Source: Pleodorina starrii (taxonomy: Eukaryota; Chlorophyta; Chlorophyceae; Chlamydomonadales; Volvocaceae). From it: 64,000 nt of DNA. The position numbers and the translations under genes are program-made. Of this stretch, positions 11,416 through 21,655 are shown one piece after another. Each line of letters starts with the position of its first letter. Position 1 is the stretch's first letter. The stretch is from NCBI GenBank assembly GCA_030267565.1, contig BRXU01000006.1, positions 4,328,001-4,392,000 of the forward strand, given 5' to 3'. Below the pieces are notes generated by a model. That model did no database searches and was not told the DNA's origin. It worked only from the letters and a program-made list of their open reading frames with translations.

Positions 11416-12556
11416 GGCTGGCGATGTCGTGCGGGGTGTACGCCATAGTAGGCAGGCTGTACGCCACAAAGGGGTGAATGAGGGTTTTGATCATGTTTAT
11501 GCGTTGATCTGGGGTCGCGAGAGAGTTTTGTATGCTTTGCCCCCGTCGCTCGATTTCGGCGCGAGTGTAGGCCACCTGTGTCGTCCAATCCAGGGTAGGG
11601 GTGATGTGTACGCCGAGGTATTTGTACGATCCTGTTGGGGGTTCGTACGGGATGGGTACGCCATCGATCCGAATTTGATTTTTCAGGAGACGTTCTACGA
11701 CGGCCCTGTATTTTTGCGTACCGGGGCCCCGACTCAGATCAGTATCGGAACGCGCGCGGCCGTGCAGAATGCCCTGCAGTTGGCACTTGCCTACGTTGAC
11801 CTTGAGTGCTCCCCAGCGGGCGTAGCGCTCTATTTTTGTGCTCTGTGTGCGCATGTCAGACACGGTGTTCGTGAGGATCACTAGGTCGTCCGCGAAGGCG
11901 CCCGAGCTGAAGTGGTGTCGGTCATTTTCGTCCGCTTGGAGGCAGCCGTAGCGGTATCCTCGGCCTCCGCTGTGTAGCCATCTGAGGAGTGGCTCCATGT
12001 AAATGATGAACAGTACGGGCGATAGTGTATCGCCCTGAATCGTGCCGCGTTCGATTGCGATCTCCGCGGTGTAGCCATGTTCGGTGCGTATGCGTGTGGT
12101 GGCGCGCGAGTACAGGTTCGCGACCACCGCGATGAGGTCCTCCGGATATCCTAGGTCGTACATGATCATAAGTAATTTGTCGTGATCTATGGTGTTAAAT
12201 GCCGATGTGAAATCGATATATAGTAAGTAGAGGTCTCGGCTGGTTAGGCCGGCGTCCTCGATGGCGTGTAGTACGTTTTGGATCTGCCGCTCCGTGTTAC
12301 GCTGCCGGAGGTACCCTTCCTGGGCTTCCGTGAAGATGTGCGCTTGTTCACTAAAGGTGACGATATTAAACGTAATGTGGCTGGTGTATAGTTTGTAGAG
12401 TGTGTTTGCCAGGGCAATGGGGCGTTTGTTCTTGATGAGGAGTGGGTCGCCCTTTTTGGGAATGAGTACCGTGTCTGATTGCGTCCAGTGCGGGGGGATT
12501 TCGGCCTTGACCCACATGACTGTGATCAGGTGGTGGATTGCGGTTTGGAGGTCGGG
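11399..12556 (-). CDS. LINE polyprotein segment 2: reverse transcriptase core
   Basis: This is the central RT catalytic domain of the retrotransposon, which makes cDNA at the nicked target. Visible motifs are IPKKGD and RPIAL (motif 2), LYIDFTSAFNTIDH (motif A with the first catalytic Asp), GTIQGDTLSPVLF (motif B), FADDLVIL (motif C, the FADD box), KVNVGKCQ (motif D) and YKYLGVHI (motif E). Motif 1 (NKAPGPDGIPNELL) lies in segment 1, across a frameshift at a run of six C (12554-12559). Adding one C there restores continuity. The segment ends prematurely after HDIASL near 11405, where segment 3 continues. The open frame upstream of 12556 is a shadow. Confidence 0.9.
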   Translation of the reverse strand, partial: PDLQTAIHHLITVMWVKAEIPPHWTQSDTVLIPKKGDPLLIKNKRPIALANTLYKLYTSHITFNIVTFSEQAHIFTEAQEGYLRQRNTERQIQNVLHAIEDAGLTSRDLYLLYIDFTSAFNTIDHDKLLMIMYDLGYPEDLIAVVANLYSRATTRIRTEHGYTAEIAIERGTIQGDTLSPVLFIIYMEPLLRWLHSGGRGYRYGCLQADENDRHHFSSGAFADDLVILTNTVSDMRTQSTKIERYARWGALKVNVGKCQLQGILHGRARSDTDLSRGPGTQKYRAVVERLLKNQIRIDGVPIPYEPPTGSYKYLGVHITPTLDWTTQVAYTRAEIERRGQSIQNSLATPDQRINMIKTLIHPFVAYSLPTMAYTPHDIASLKSRA

Positions 12557-15500
12557 GGGAGTGTCTGTAGCAGCTCGTTGGGTATGCCGTCTGGCCCGGG
12601 GGCTTTGTTGCGGGCGAGATGGTCTAAGCATGCGCGGAAGTTGCATGGGTCTAATATGCCAGGGAGGAGGGACGGGGGTGCGCTTTCCCATTGGGCTAAA
12701 CCACGTCGTAGAGGGTCCGGCGCTCCCGGCGTCTCCCAGGGGTAGTTCCGTGGGGCTTCGCTCGGGAGATATTTGCCAGTGCGGGGTCCGGAGATGGGCC
12801 GGGCTAGGAGCGCGAAGTGCGTGTGGAGTGCGTCGAGGATGCCGTCCGAGGTTGTGCACAGGTGCCCATCGGCGGGGTGGCGAATGGCCGTTATGCCGCG
12901 TGGCTGATCGTCGGGCTCGAGAATTTGTTTGTGTGCGTGTTTCGGTTTCTTGGCTAGGAGGCTCTGAAATTGTTTCCTGGCTTTGCTCGCATGTAGTTTA
13001 CGGGTTTCCGTAGTCAACTTCTTAATTTCCCCTCCCTTTTCTCTTATTGCGGCACGCAGGGCGCGGGTCTCTGGTGTTTCTCGGAGCTCCGGGTTTTCGC
13101 GCGCGTGGGCTGTCGTACCCTCAGGTGGGTTGGGGTTTGCAGCGGTGATCAGCGGGGTGGGTCGGGTGGGGGGTTGTAGGGTCTCTGCGTCGGTGTTTTC
13201 CGCGTGCGGGACGTCGGGTGCCGGGTGGGATGGGGTGTCCGGCCGTGGCGCGCGTAGTATGCGGGTGAGTTCGCATTTCAGCGCCTTGTGTTCGTCGTAC
13301 AGACGGGTGATTCGCTTGCCGGTGCCTCTTCGTGCGTGCAGGCGCCCCGTGCGGGGGGGCTTGTGCTGGCAGTGGCTTTCAAGGATCCCGAGGCACCGCA
13401 GCAGTAGTGATCCGAGCTCGTGGCTGAGGGTGTCGACGTTCGTTGTTTGGACGGCTTCGTGATCGCGCAGGTGGGTCAGGATCTGCCTTGCGTCCTCTTT
13501 GCTCGCCGCATGCTCCAGTCGCGCGGATGCTGCCGATATGGTTTCGTGTGCGGGTCTGAGTGCGGCTAACAGGTAAGTGACGGCCTCTGTGAGCGTCGCC
13601 TCCATCTCCATGCGTGCTTTGGTTTTGCTCTCTTTTTGTACGGGTAGTTGGATCCGGCGCCAGGAGCTTGGGGTAAGGTCTGGGGGGGGTTGGGCAGCGG
13701 GGGCGGGCAGGAGCCTGATGCCTGCTAGGGGTAGGAGGGTGCAGAGCGGTTTGTGGTCAAAGTTCCCGCCACACTCATAGACTTGTTCGTACGCTTTCCC
13801 TTCCATTGCCGCAGCGTCGCTGGTCTGAGCGGCGAGGAGGACATCGTCGATGCGGCTGTGGTGGGTATCGTGTCCCTGCTGTGTTTGTGTGTATGTGTAC
13901 TCACGTCGCGCCGTGTCTACCGGTTTTAGGCCTGTTTCTTCTGAGAAGCGTCGGTGCGCACGGTCTGTCGCATTGCAGGTGCCCGTAGATCGGTCGCTCA
14001 GTTTGAGTGTTGCATTCCAGTCGCCCGCCATCACAAGGTGTTCGCCCTTAGCATTGGCTTGCAGCGCGGCCGCCCGTCCGTAATCGTATATTTTCTGCCT
14101 GGCGGCGGGGTCGGCAGGGCAGTATACCCCTATGACATGTAGAGCCGTACTGCCCGGGGGCGCGATGCGCACATGTCCTATGTACCCACTGAGCTCCGGG
14201 GGCACAGGTTCTGCCGTTGCGCTGCCTTGGCGATTGAAGCGGTCTGCCACGCCGATCATCACTCCTGCCTGCCGTATAGTGGGGTTACTGTCGTGCGGGT
14301 GGTTACTCATGTATGTCTGGTAGGGTTTCAGGGTGTGCTTCACCCCGGCGATGGCTCGCCGGTGATGGGCGCTCAGTTTGGTTTCCGTTAGCACCATTAC
14401 GTCTGGTTTGTGTTCGTCTAACAGGTGTTTTATTCCCTCGCGGTGCCCCTGCAGGCCGCGGGTATTCATCGTGAGGATCTTGAGGTGGCCGGGCCGTGGG
14501 TCTCCTGGCGCGGGGACGGGTGGCGCTGGCGCGGTCCTCTGGGGAGTTTCAGCAGGTGCGGCAGGGGCCTCCGTCCTGGGTTTCTTGGGTAGCACGTATT
14601 TTGTCATGTGCTGTTGCTGGGGTCCTGATTTCGGTTTGGGGCGGGGTTGCGGCATGGGGGGGTTGTCTGCGTGGCGCTTGCGCTGTTGTGTACGTGGGGC
14701 GGTTGGTTCGGCGGGCGTGTGCGTGGTGTGTGTTGGCTCGGGGGCCGGGTTGGGAGGGGTATGTGCGGGTCCCCGAGCTGCCTCTGCTGCATTCGGCGTT
14801 TCGTCCGCCCGTTGGTTCCGTCCCGGTCGGATGGGGAGTCCCAGCATACGACGGAGGTGGTATGTGATGGTATGGGTTGCTGGCGTCGTTCCCGTCTGAC
14901 CTCTGGTCCGTTTCCTGCTTTTACTTGCAGGTGCCGCTGCTTGTGGCCCGGGGTTGCGGTTTGCGGCTCCGTCCGCGTTGGAGCGGCGCGCCGATGTGGT
15001 GCCCGCGTCTGCTGGGCGGGCCCCCTGGGGGTCTGGCTGCGTTTCACGCGGGTGGAGCTCGACGTTGTGAGCGTCCGGCAATGGCTGCGCTGTGCCCGTC
15101 CCGGGTTCCGCAGGATCTATTTCCATGGGACTTGGTTCAGCGGCTGTGGTTGCAGGGTTATCACCGGGGTTCTCTTGCTGGGCAGCGCTTAGCTCGGCGG
15201 CGTTCAGATCCTCATGAGCACGGGTCGGGGTTAGGGGGTGTTCGAGCTGTGATGGGGGGGTTTGCGTATGTCCTTCGGTTCCCGTGAGGTCTGCCTCGTC
15301 GATCTCCATCGGTGTGGGGTGGATGTCGGCGGCATCGTGTCCGGTTGCCGCGCATTCTGCGTTTTGCCATTGGTTCGACTCTTCCAGTGCCATCGGTGTG
15401 GGGCTAGGGTCCGTGAGGTCGAGGATGGCGGGGGCTGTGGGTGGCTGAGCGTTCTGCGTGCGTCCTTCCATTGTGTGCCACTCTTCCGGCCCCGGGATGT

Positions 15501-16457
15501 GGCGGAAATCCAGCATCATCTGATTGATGGTCAAAATGTCTACCGTCACCAGATAGTGGACGTGGCCCGTTAGCCGTGCCCATTGGCTGTTGTCCATGGG
15601 CCTTTGGCTTTGCCCTGCCACCTCTGCTGAGTCAATGCGAAACCAGTTATCCCCGGCACGCTTAACCGCTATGGCGTGTGCTGGCCCTTGCAGTACGAAT
15701 CCAAGTGATAGGGCCGTACTGCCGTTGGGTGTGTGTGCCGCGATTCCGGCTAGAATGGTTTCACGACTGCTTCCGGGTGGGATGGTGTAGCCGCAAGAGA
15801 CGGATGCGAGGTAGGGGCAGGTTCCGCCCTGCAGATTGACGCAGTGGCGTAGGTAGTGGTTCACCAGCATGACGCTGAAGTTTCCGGTACGTCGGTTAAA
15901 CGCATGGCTCCAGAGTTTGGCAGTGCCAGTTTCTCGTGGGCTGTGTCTGGCTAGTTCGTTTAGCCGGAACTGTACGGCATTGCAGTACTGCAGTACGGTG
16001 AGTGGCTCAAGGACCCGACGGCCCATGAGGTTGTTAATGGCGTGTATTTGGCAGAACTGTGCTTCTTGTGGCTCGTGGTAGGTGGGTGGGGCGGTGGTTG
16101 CGGGTGGGGGCCACAGCACGGTCAGGCGGTGCAGTCGTGTCTGCTGGGTGTGCGGTGCCTGAATCCTCTGGGCCCTGTGTGTGGGCAAGGGTGATCCGAT
16201 CATGCGGGTCAGATGTCGTAATGCAGTTGTATGACTACGGATGTGCTCGCGGCTTGGTTGTGCACGCTGTGTGTGTGTTGGCGTGCTAATGGGGCGCGCA
16301 GGGGGGACTGCCGGGGGTGGGTTATGGTGGATGCAGGTTACAGCTTCATGAACCGCGACCTGCCATCCGCTTCGTCCTCCGTCCTTCCGCCTAATGGGCT
16401 GGGCCACGGGGGGTGGGCTCCACTGGCCCTGGGGGACCACTCTACCACACGGCGATG
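12545..16457 (-). CDS. LINE polyprotein segment 1: Josephin-like protease, SIM-like linker, APE endonuclease, RT start
   Basis: This is the N-terminal part, with an open frame of 1304 codons read from 16440. Residues about 120-300 resemble a Josephin deubiquitinase: C130 in FCQIHAINNLMG, a TGNFSVMLVNHYL stretch, H255 in AHAIAV, and D270 in WFRIDS. The 15-residue His-to-Asp spacing equals the catalytic His-Asn spacing of ataxin-3. A disordered linker at 330-650 has three PxPM repeats and one AILDLTD motif of SUMO-interaction type. An APE-type endonuclease spans about 652-910: NTRG, LTETKL, AGDWN, SRIDD and FDHKP, carrying the Asn, Glu, Asp and His expected at the active site. The end contains RT motif 1. 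There is no convincing ATG near the 5' edge; the first in-frame Met is residue 80. Confidence 0.85.
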
Positions 16458-16469
16458 ATGATGAACTAG
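16458..16469. repeat. Right target-site duplication of the full-size LINE
   Basis: This is the second copy of ATGATGAACTAG, at the 5' end of the LINE. After it the sequence (CTACTTTGAGCGGCTTT) continues as in copy B at 50088 onward, which confirms the junction. Confidence 0.85.
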
Positions 16470-17885
16470 CTACTTTGAGCGGCTTTAAAGCCGCTCAGAG
16501 TTCCTAAAAATTCATATTTTGCATACGGCACCAGCAATACGCGGGGCGAGTGTGGTGCTGCCAGCAGGCTGCGTTCGAGAACTCACCGGCAAATGAAATG
16601 TTCGATGTGCGTGGTGTTCGGCGTGGTTGTGATGTCCGTCGTCTGCAGCTGCGTGCCACATACACTGCGTACGGAGTTGACACAGCGCCGGCGTGTTTGG
16701 GCCGTCCCAGCAACTTTCGCCCAGTAGCTGGTTTCGCGCAGGCTGCAGCCTGCTGGATAGATGCCTTCATGGCTTTCAGTGTACGTAACTACTTCTTGTG
16801 CAGTACGTCCGCCCGCCCGTCATTCGCTCTGGCGTAGATATTAATAATTAAAATTTGTAGGTACGGTATTCACCGTATATCTGGTTGATTGGTCCCTCCT
16901 TCTCCGTTTATTTGAGCTGCTACGAGCAACTCTGATAAGATAGATGCATTCCGGATATGCACTACTAGCTACCTGTAGCTCCGTCGCAGGGTAGGTAGAG
17001 TCGCTCCAGGACGGGTGTAACCTTCATTCCCCTTCCCCTTCCCCCCGGGCAGTCCGAATATAAGTGTCGCAACGTTGAACAAGTAATAGAAGAACCAGCG
17101 GTATTGCCTGTGGATGGCTCTGCGAAAATCATTGATGCATTTGCAGGGCTGTTGCTGTTGTCGTTGCGGGATAGTTCTTGGGGCGCGGAGCCCGGATCAG
17201 TCAGATCACTCATCACTTCAAGCACTGTGTTATTACTGTACACTGCGATCGGAACGGGATTATTCCTATCGTACGCATGCATGCGGCAATCGGAGATCCG
17301 AAAGTAACGGTCAGCCATTTTATATTGCCCTGACACAGGCTGACACCTGTACCCCTGCCCCCTGATGCAAAAAAAGTGCACAAATCCTCACACTGCGCAC
17401 ACATACACACGCGTTGATAAGTGGGTCACATGCCGCTCCCCAGCCACCTCGCACTCACAAGGCCCCCTATACAGATATGGTTTGTTATTGTACGGCTGGC
17501 AACCGGTATGAAAACCGGTTACCCATGTTCAAATCGCACCCTAAGAAACGCAAACGCCCAGATCCACCTCCATTCATTCAAAAGATCTCCCAATTGCAGG
17601 GATGCCCTGTCACCTGTACCCCTGCCCCGTACCCAGATGCATAACATCGATGATGCAAAAAACACTGCGCAGATCCCAACACCACGCAAACGCCCCATGA
17701 ATGCCATCCAAAAGACATTTGCAGCTTCCCCTGGTGAGTCCTCGCCCCCACGCGCGCGGTCCCCATGGGTTATTATTTTACAAATGCGATCAGATCCGGC
17801 ACCAAGGGAAGCAACGCCATCGTGAACACGCGAAGCAGAAAGATCAAATGAAACGAAGCCGGCTTGGCAAAACCCGAGCCCTTGA
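16470..17885 (+). repeat. Copy A downstream segment paralogous to 51376-52775
   Basis: This is the continuation of the segmental duplication past the LINE. It shows long stretches of high similarity to copy B, such as the AGCAATAC-CGGGGCGAG region, the block at 16900-17340 and the block at 17400-17885. Similarity to copy B stops just after CTTGAAGGTGATG, which is exactly where copy B turns back on itself as an inverted repeat. Apart from a possible small secreted ORF (16593-16727), I see no supported gene here. Confidence 0.7.
16593..16727 (+). CDS. Possible small secreted protein or signal-peptide exon (44 codons)
   Basis: This short frame starts MKCSM and has a strongly hydrophobic core (VVFGVVVMSVV) followed by CSC, which looks like a signal peptide. 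A basic tail follows, ending in TFAQ-stop. The paralogue at about 51436 keeps the same frame with conservative changes but reads through the stop position. Conservation of the hydrophobic segment in both copies is the main support. It could be the first exon of a secreted gene, or chance. I see no family similarity. Confidence 0.25.
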   Translation: MKCSMCVVFGVVVMSVVCSCVPHTLRTELTQRRRVWAVPATFAQ

Positions 17886-20100
17886 AGGTGATGCCCGTCC
17901 AACCCGGCGGGGAAGGAACCCGCCCCAATCATCAAATCCCGTACCCACGACCAGCCACGACGTACGTACCTGCTCGATCGCCTGGCTCCCTCCCCAGTTC
18001 TGCTGGTAGAAGTCCACGAAGCCTAAGTGGCACTGCACGCATCTCAGGTAGGCCAAGGCCCAGAAGATGCTTGCATGTGTTGTGCCACGCGTGCTCTTTT
18101 GGCTGATCTTTTCAGCACTCCGTCTGACCCGCTTGTCTGACAGAACTCTGTATGCTGCCGGCCGTCTAACTACTGATACGATGATGATGGCCGTTTCATC
18201 TATCTAACTGTCAACTACTCACCCTAAGCAGGCATCGAACGAACCGTCTTTATTTGTAACGTTTCCTCTTCTGAGAGATTCATGTTGTATGTTGCTGCGA
18301 TCGACATTGCTAGCACTGCTATACGTAATTGATGCACAGCGCACCTTGCCGTTGAGCACACGGCCATAGATATGGATCGATCGCTCCAGGGTGGTACCTC
18401 GTCTGAGCGGTTGTCACCGCGGGCGTGCGCAGCAGCAGGATAAATACGTACGGACGCTTTCCTTCGTCGTCTTCACATTCAGCCCCAGCTGGACCTCAGC
18501 TCTCATTGAATTAGATCGATCGCCGTCTGCTGGTGCTTCATTCGGTTGCACACTACGCACTAAAAGGTGAGCACTATCTACGTATCCATGCATGTCCGAG
18601 CGAGCGAACGGCTTTTCAGGTGAAATTATCACCTGCAATCTGCTATCGCCCCCTGCGCGCATATTTAGAGCGGGCACAAGCTACGGGCAAGCCATCGCTG
18701 ATGATCTTGCTCCGCTCGGTCCGCCCTGCCTTCTGCTGCCGCCGATGGTGCTGACGGAGCATCCCAACGCATCACTGTTAGAATTATTATTAGTAGTCTA
18801 CATGATAACGGGATCCTTTATACCAAATAGGCGGCGGCAATCTGTCTGCGCAACCGGCTCCCATTCGCCAACGGGCAAGCCGGCAAGGGGCGTCGGAGTA
18901 GTCGTCGGAGTCCCAGATGGCGATCACGACGGCTGCTCGGTCTCCTTGGATCTGCCTGATCATCGTATCATGTATGCTTGCTGCGGCGCAGCATGCGTTG
19001 GCAGGTGAGCATGCAGACGTGCGTACGTGCGTGCGTGCTTGCCCACTCGCTCTCTCCGGTTTCTGTCATGCATGCATGCTTGGTACGCCACTACTTGCTT
19101 CACGGATATGGTAGTCACAAGCGGCGCACGGGCGGGACAGCTTGCGGTCATTGCTCGCCGAAGTTCAGCTGAAAGTAAGGGAGCAAGCACAATACAAGCT
19201 ATCTACCTAGCGGTCCCGCCATTCATGTGCGTGTTTAGTATAGTGCTGTACGAAGTGTGATTGTGGGAATCAGATGTCCGATCTGAGGTCAGATTGGGTT
19301 TGTTTTTATTAGCTTTCGAAGTCGTCCGCAGCCAGTTGGACACGGGACAGCGGCACGCAGGCAGGGTAGGTGCAACCCGCCAACTCCAAGCGGCGTGCGA
19401 GTTGCAGGCTTGTGAATTGGTCATATTCCCTTTACAGCATGGGCAGGCGTATCGCATGCAAATGGGCTATATATCCCGCTATCTAGCGCCATCACTAGCG
19501 GTTGCTACATTGCGCCTGCTGTCCGCTCGCCCCTTCTGTTCATCGACTTCTGTGCCTAACCAAGCATCGACCGTTAGGTTGCCGTGTACGTTTGTACTAT
19601 ATGTTTTTTACCTGTACCCTTTTACGCATATACACGCTGCCAAAACGTATACAGCTTAATCCAAGCCGGCGCCGTAACCATGGCTGCTAGCGCCTTTGCA
19701 CTGATAGATAGATATTAACCAGCAGTCGAACCCGTATGCTACGCAGCATCAGCGGCTCGCCCCTTATATTACGTAGGAGGCTAATCGGTGAACGAGGATG
19801 TGAAGCGTTACATGACGGCTATGTCGGCTATTCAAGGACATGTTCCTTCCACCGAAATATTAAAATAATGATCCACGTGAGCACCGTTTTAACCGTTACT
19901 ACTGTCGTGACCAGCACCTCCGTCTAGCTATCGTTCTACCATTTAAAATTTGCATGTATAATAATTGCATTCTCATACGTCCTGTCTTGGCTCACGGAGC
20001 CTTTTCTGGCAGCAGCAGTACTATGGTACAGTGCCCAATGTACATAGGAAGGGTATAAATAAAGGACGACGCAGCCGGTAAAGAGGTACGAGAATACTCA
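17886..20100. other. Unannotated stretch, no gene recognised
   Basis: Only short, unrelated open frames on both strands are present. The sequence has mixed composition with scattered GCATGC and TACGTA words, as in the introns of copies A and B. I see no repeat unit, RNA gene or conserved protein motif that I can support. Confidence 0.5.
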
Positions 20101-20147
20101 ACTTTCACCGTTGTACCGTTTGATACCGACCGCTAAGGCTCTCGCCC

Positions 20148-20370
20148 CTAGAAAGTTTACACTGGACCGTAAGCCCGAGCGTGGGTTAAGGGAACAGACT
20201 GATGCCTCTTCGGCGGGTACTTTCAGCCCATTACCGCGGTGACCGCCTTTTTGACTAAGATGGGTTGCTTCTCCCACCCACTCCGTGTCTGGGCTCCGTC
20301 TCACTCGGATCACATCTGGGTACCCGCACGCACTTTTCCCAGATATGCCAGACACATCATTGTTGAGCTC
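20148..20370 (-). repeat. Inverted copy of the dispersed repeat at about 4832-5061
   Basis: Read on the minus strand, this matches the copy A insertion over some 220 bp. Shared stretches include GATGTGTCTGGCAT, ACCCAGATGTGATCCGAGTG and GGCGGTCACCGCGGTAATGG. The function is unknown; it may be the tail of a transposable element. Confidence 0.6.
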
Positions 20371-21015
20371 TCGCCCCTATGGGGGCGAGCCAACCTGACA
20401 ATTGGCATCTTGACAGCCTCACTTTACAAAAGATTTCTCATACTGGCAGCTGCAACAATTTAAACTGTAGTTTAAGCACGTGCGTGTCTGATTGGCACTC
20501 CGGGCTCCAGACAGCGCCAGCATGCAGTCCGTTGGATATGCACCCCCTCTCACTTTGTCCAATGTATCCGATCGTGTCGCGGTTGTCGGGCCTCCGGACA
20601 CTACCTCCCTACCCGGATCGACCCAGTAGTGCCTCGTCGGGTGCGGCCTCTGTGGCCGCCGGCCATCCGTCGATCGTACGTGTAGTTGGACATTGGCGGG
20701 TGTGCCCCTCGGTGCCTTTGATGGTGTCGCAGGGCACAACCCGTGTGGTTGTGATGTCTGCGGCGGTGGCTTGTTGCTCGTTTACCGGTGTGTTGAACTT
20801 GCATCTTGTCTGTCGGGAGCGCCTCGGTGCTTCGTTCCCGGTGCCTGTGCCCGTTTCATCACGGGGTCTCCGGGGTTTCGGTGTGGATCTCAAACGACTC
20901 AAGCGTCTTGCGGGCTTGGTGCCTGCTGGCTCACCTGGAGTGCATTTCCTTCCCCTCAATGGGTACCCCGTGGTGGGTTGCCCGCCGGTCTGGACTTTAC
21001 GGTTCGCAGCCCATG
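20371..21015. other. Unassigned stretch before the macrosatellite
   Basis: A 116-codon minus-strand frame (20609-20959) is rich in Arg, Pro and Thr and resembles in composition the linker regions of the LINE protein. It has no diagnostic motif, so it may be a retroelement relic or chance. I see nothing else here. Confidence 0.35.
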
Positions 21016-21089
21016 TGTTGTATCACACCAAAGAAGGCCCATGGGTGGATGTCAGGGAAGGCCCCGTATTCATCCATGTGATACTACAA
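21016..21089. repeat. 74 bp near-palindromic-ended repeat, copy 1
   Basis: The unit begins TGTTGTATCACACC and ends GTGATACTACAA, so its ends are imperfect inverted repeats. A second copy at 21256-21328 differs at only a few positions. It looks like a very small MITE-like unit or the ends of one element. Confidence 0.55.
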
Positions 21090-21099
21090 TTATCCCCCC

Positions 21100-21250
21100 T
21101 CTGCAAGGAGCGTCCCCGCACCCGAAGTCCGGGACAGGATTCGAACCCTAACGACGTAGTCTTGGGGCCCGCTACCTCCCAAGTCCTAAGCACCGCCCAC
21201 TAACCAAGTGGTTAGGGGGATTCGAACCCATACGGGGTCTGGTCTCGATA
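21100..21250 (-). other. tRNA-like or SINE-like segment with two B-box motifs
   Basis: On the minus strand this contains GGGTTCGAATCCCCC and GGGTTCGAATCCTG, both fitting the Pol III B-box consensus GGTTCRANNCC. Between them is a TTGGTTAGTGG stretch like a D-arm. I could not fold a complete cloverleaf with a matching acceptor stem, so this is not called a tRNA. It lies between the two 74 bp repeats. Confidence 0.3.
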
Positions 21251-21255
21251 CCATC

Positions 21256-21328
21256 TGTTGTATCACACCAAAGAAGACCCATGGGTGGATGTCAGGGACA
21301 GCCCCGTATTCATCCATGTGATACTACA
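21256..21328. repeat. 74 bp near-palindromic-ended repeat, copy 2
   Basis: This is the second copy of the unit at 21016-21089, in direct orientation. The macrosatellite begins immediately after it. Confidence 0.55.
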
Positions 21329-21408
21329 CCATGTGGCTCTCTGCCTCGAGCTCTCCGGGACTGGCCTTCGGCTCGCCCTTTGGGCTCGCTTAGCAAATCC
21401 CTTTCGCG

Positions 21409-21655
21409 GCGCAACTGCAAGCACAACAGCAACCATAACCACAACCGAAGCCGAAACCGAAACCGAAACCGAAAGCGAAACTGCAACCGAAACCGAAACC
21501 GAAACCGAAACCGAAACCGAAACCGAAACCGGAACCGAAACCGAAACCGAAACCGAAACCGAAACCGAAATCGTTACCGCAACCGCAGCCGCAACCGCAA
21601 CCGCAACCGCAACCGAAACCGAAAGCGGAACCGAGACCGAAACCGAAAGCGGCCC
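21409..21655. repeat. CCGAAA/CCGCAA hexamer array 1
   Basis: The array consists of tandem CCGAAA units with interspersed CCGCAA and CCGTAA variants, and follows the short leader TTTCGCGGCGCAACTG. Array 4 (33648-33885) is a slightly shorter near-identical copy. Confidence 0.9.

Larger units (their letters stand above)
6989..16457 (-). mobile_element. Dualen/RandI-like non-LTR retrotransposon, near full length
   Basis: The element reads right to left. Four overlapping minus-strand open frames join into one polyprotein-like frame of about 3100 codons. In order they give a Josephin-like cysteine protease, an APE-type endonuclease, reverse transcriptase, RNase H and a restriction-like endonuclease. 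The 3' end carries an ATT-repeat tail (6989-7009 on the plus strand as TAA units). The element is flanked by a 12 bp target duplication, ATGATGAACTAG. The frame runs open into the 5' edge without an obvious ATG, so a short 5' truncation is likely. Having both APE and RLE is the hallmark of the Dualen/RandI clade described from Chlamydomonas. Three frameshifts make this copy non-functional as read, unless two of them are homopolymer sequencing errors. Confidence 0.9.

Noticed and set aside
8478..15573. Many plus-strand frames of 100-200 codons across the LINE
   Set aside because: They are antisense shadows of the minus-strand retrotransposon frames, which carry all the recognisable motifs.
20609..20959. 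Arg/Pro/Thr-rich minus-strand frame as part of a second LINE
   Set aside because: Composition resembles LINE linkers but there is no catalytic motif, tail or target duplication.
21100..21250. A complete tRNA gene
   Set aside because: Two B-box-like stretches exist but no matching acceptor stem or full cloverleaf could be drawn.
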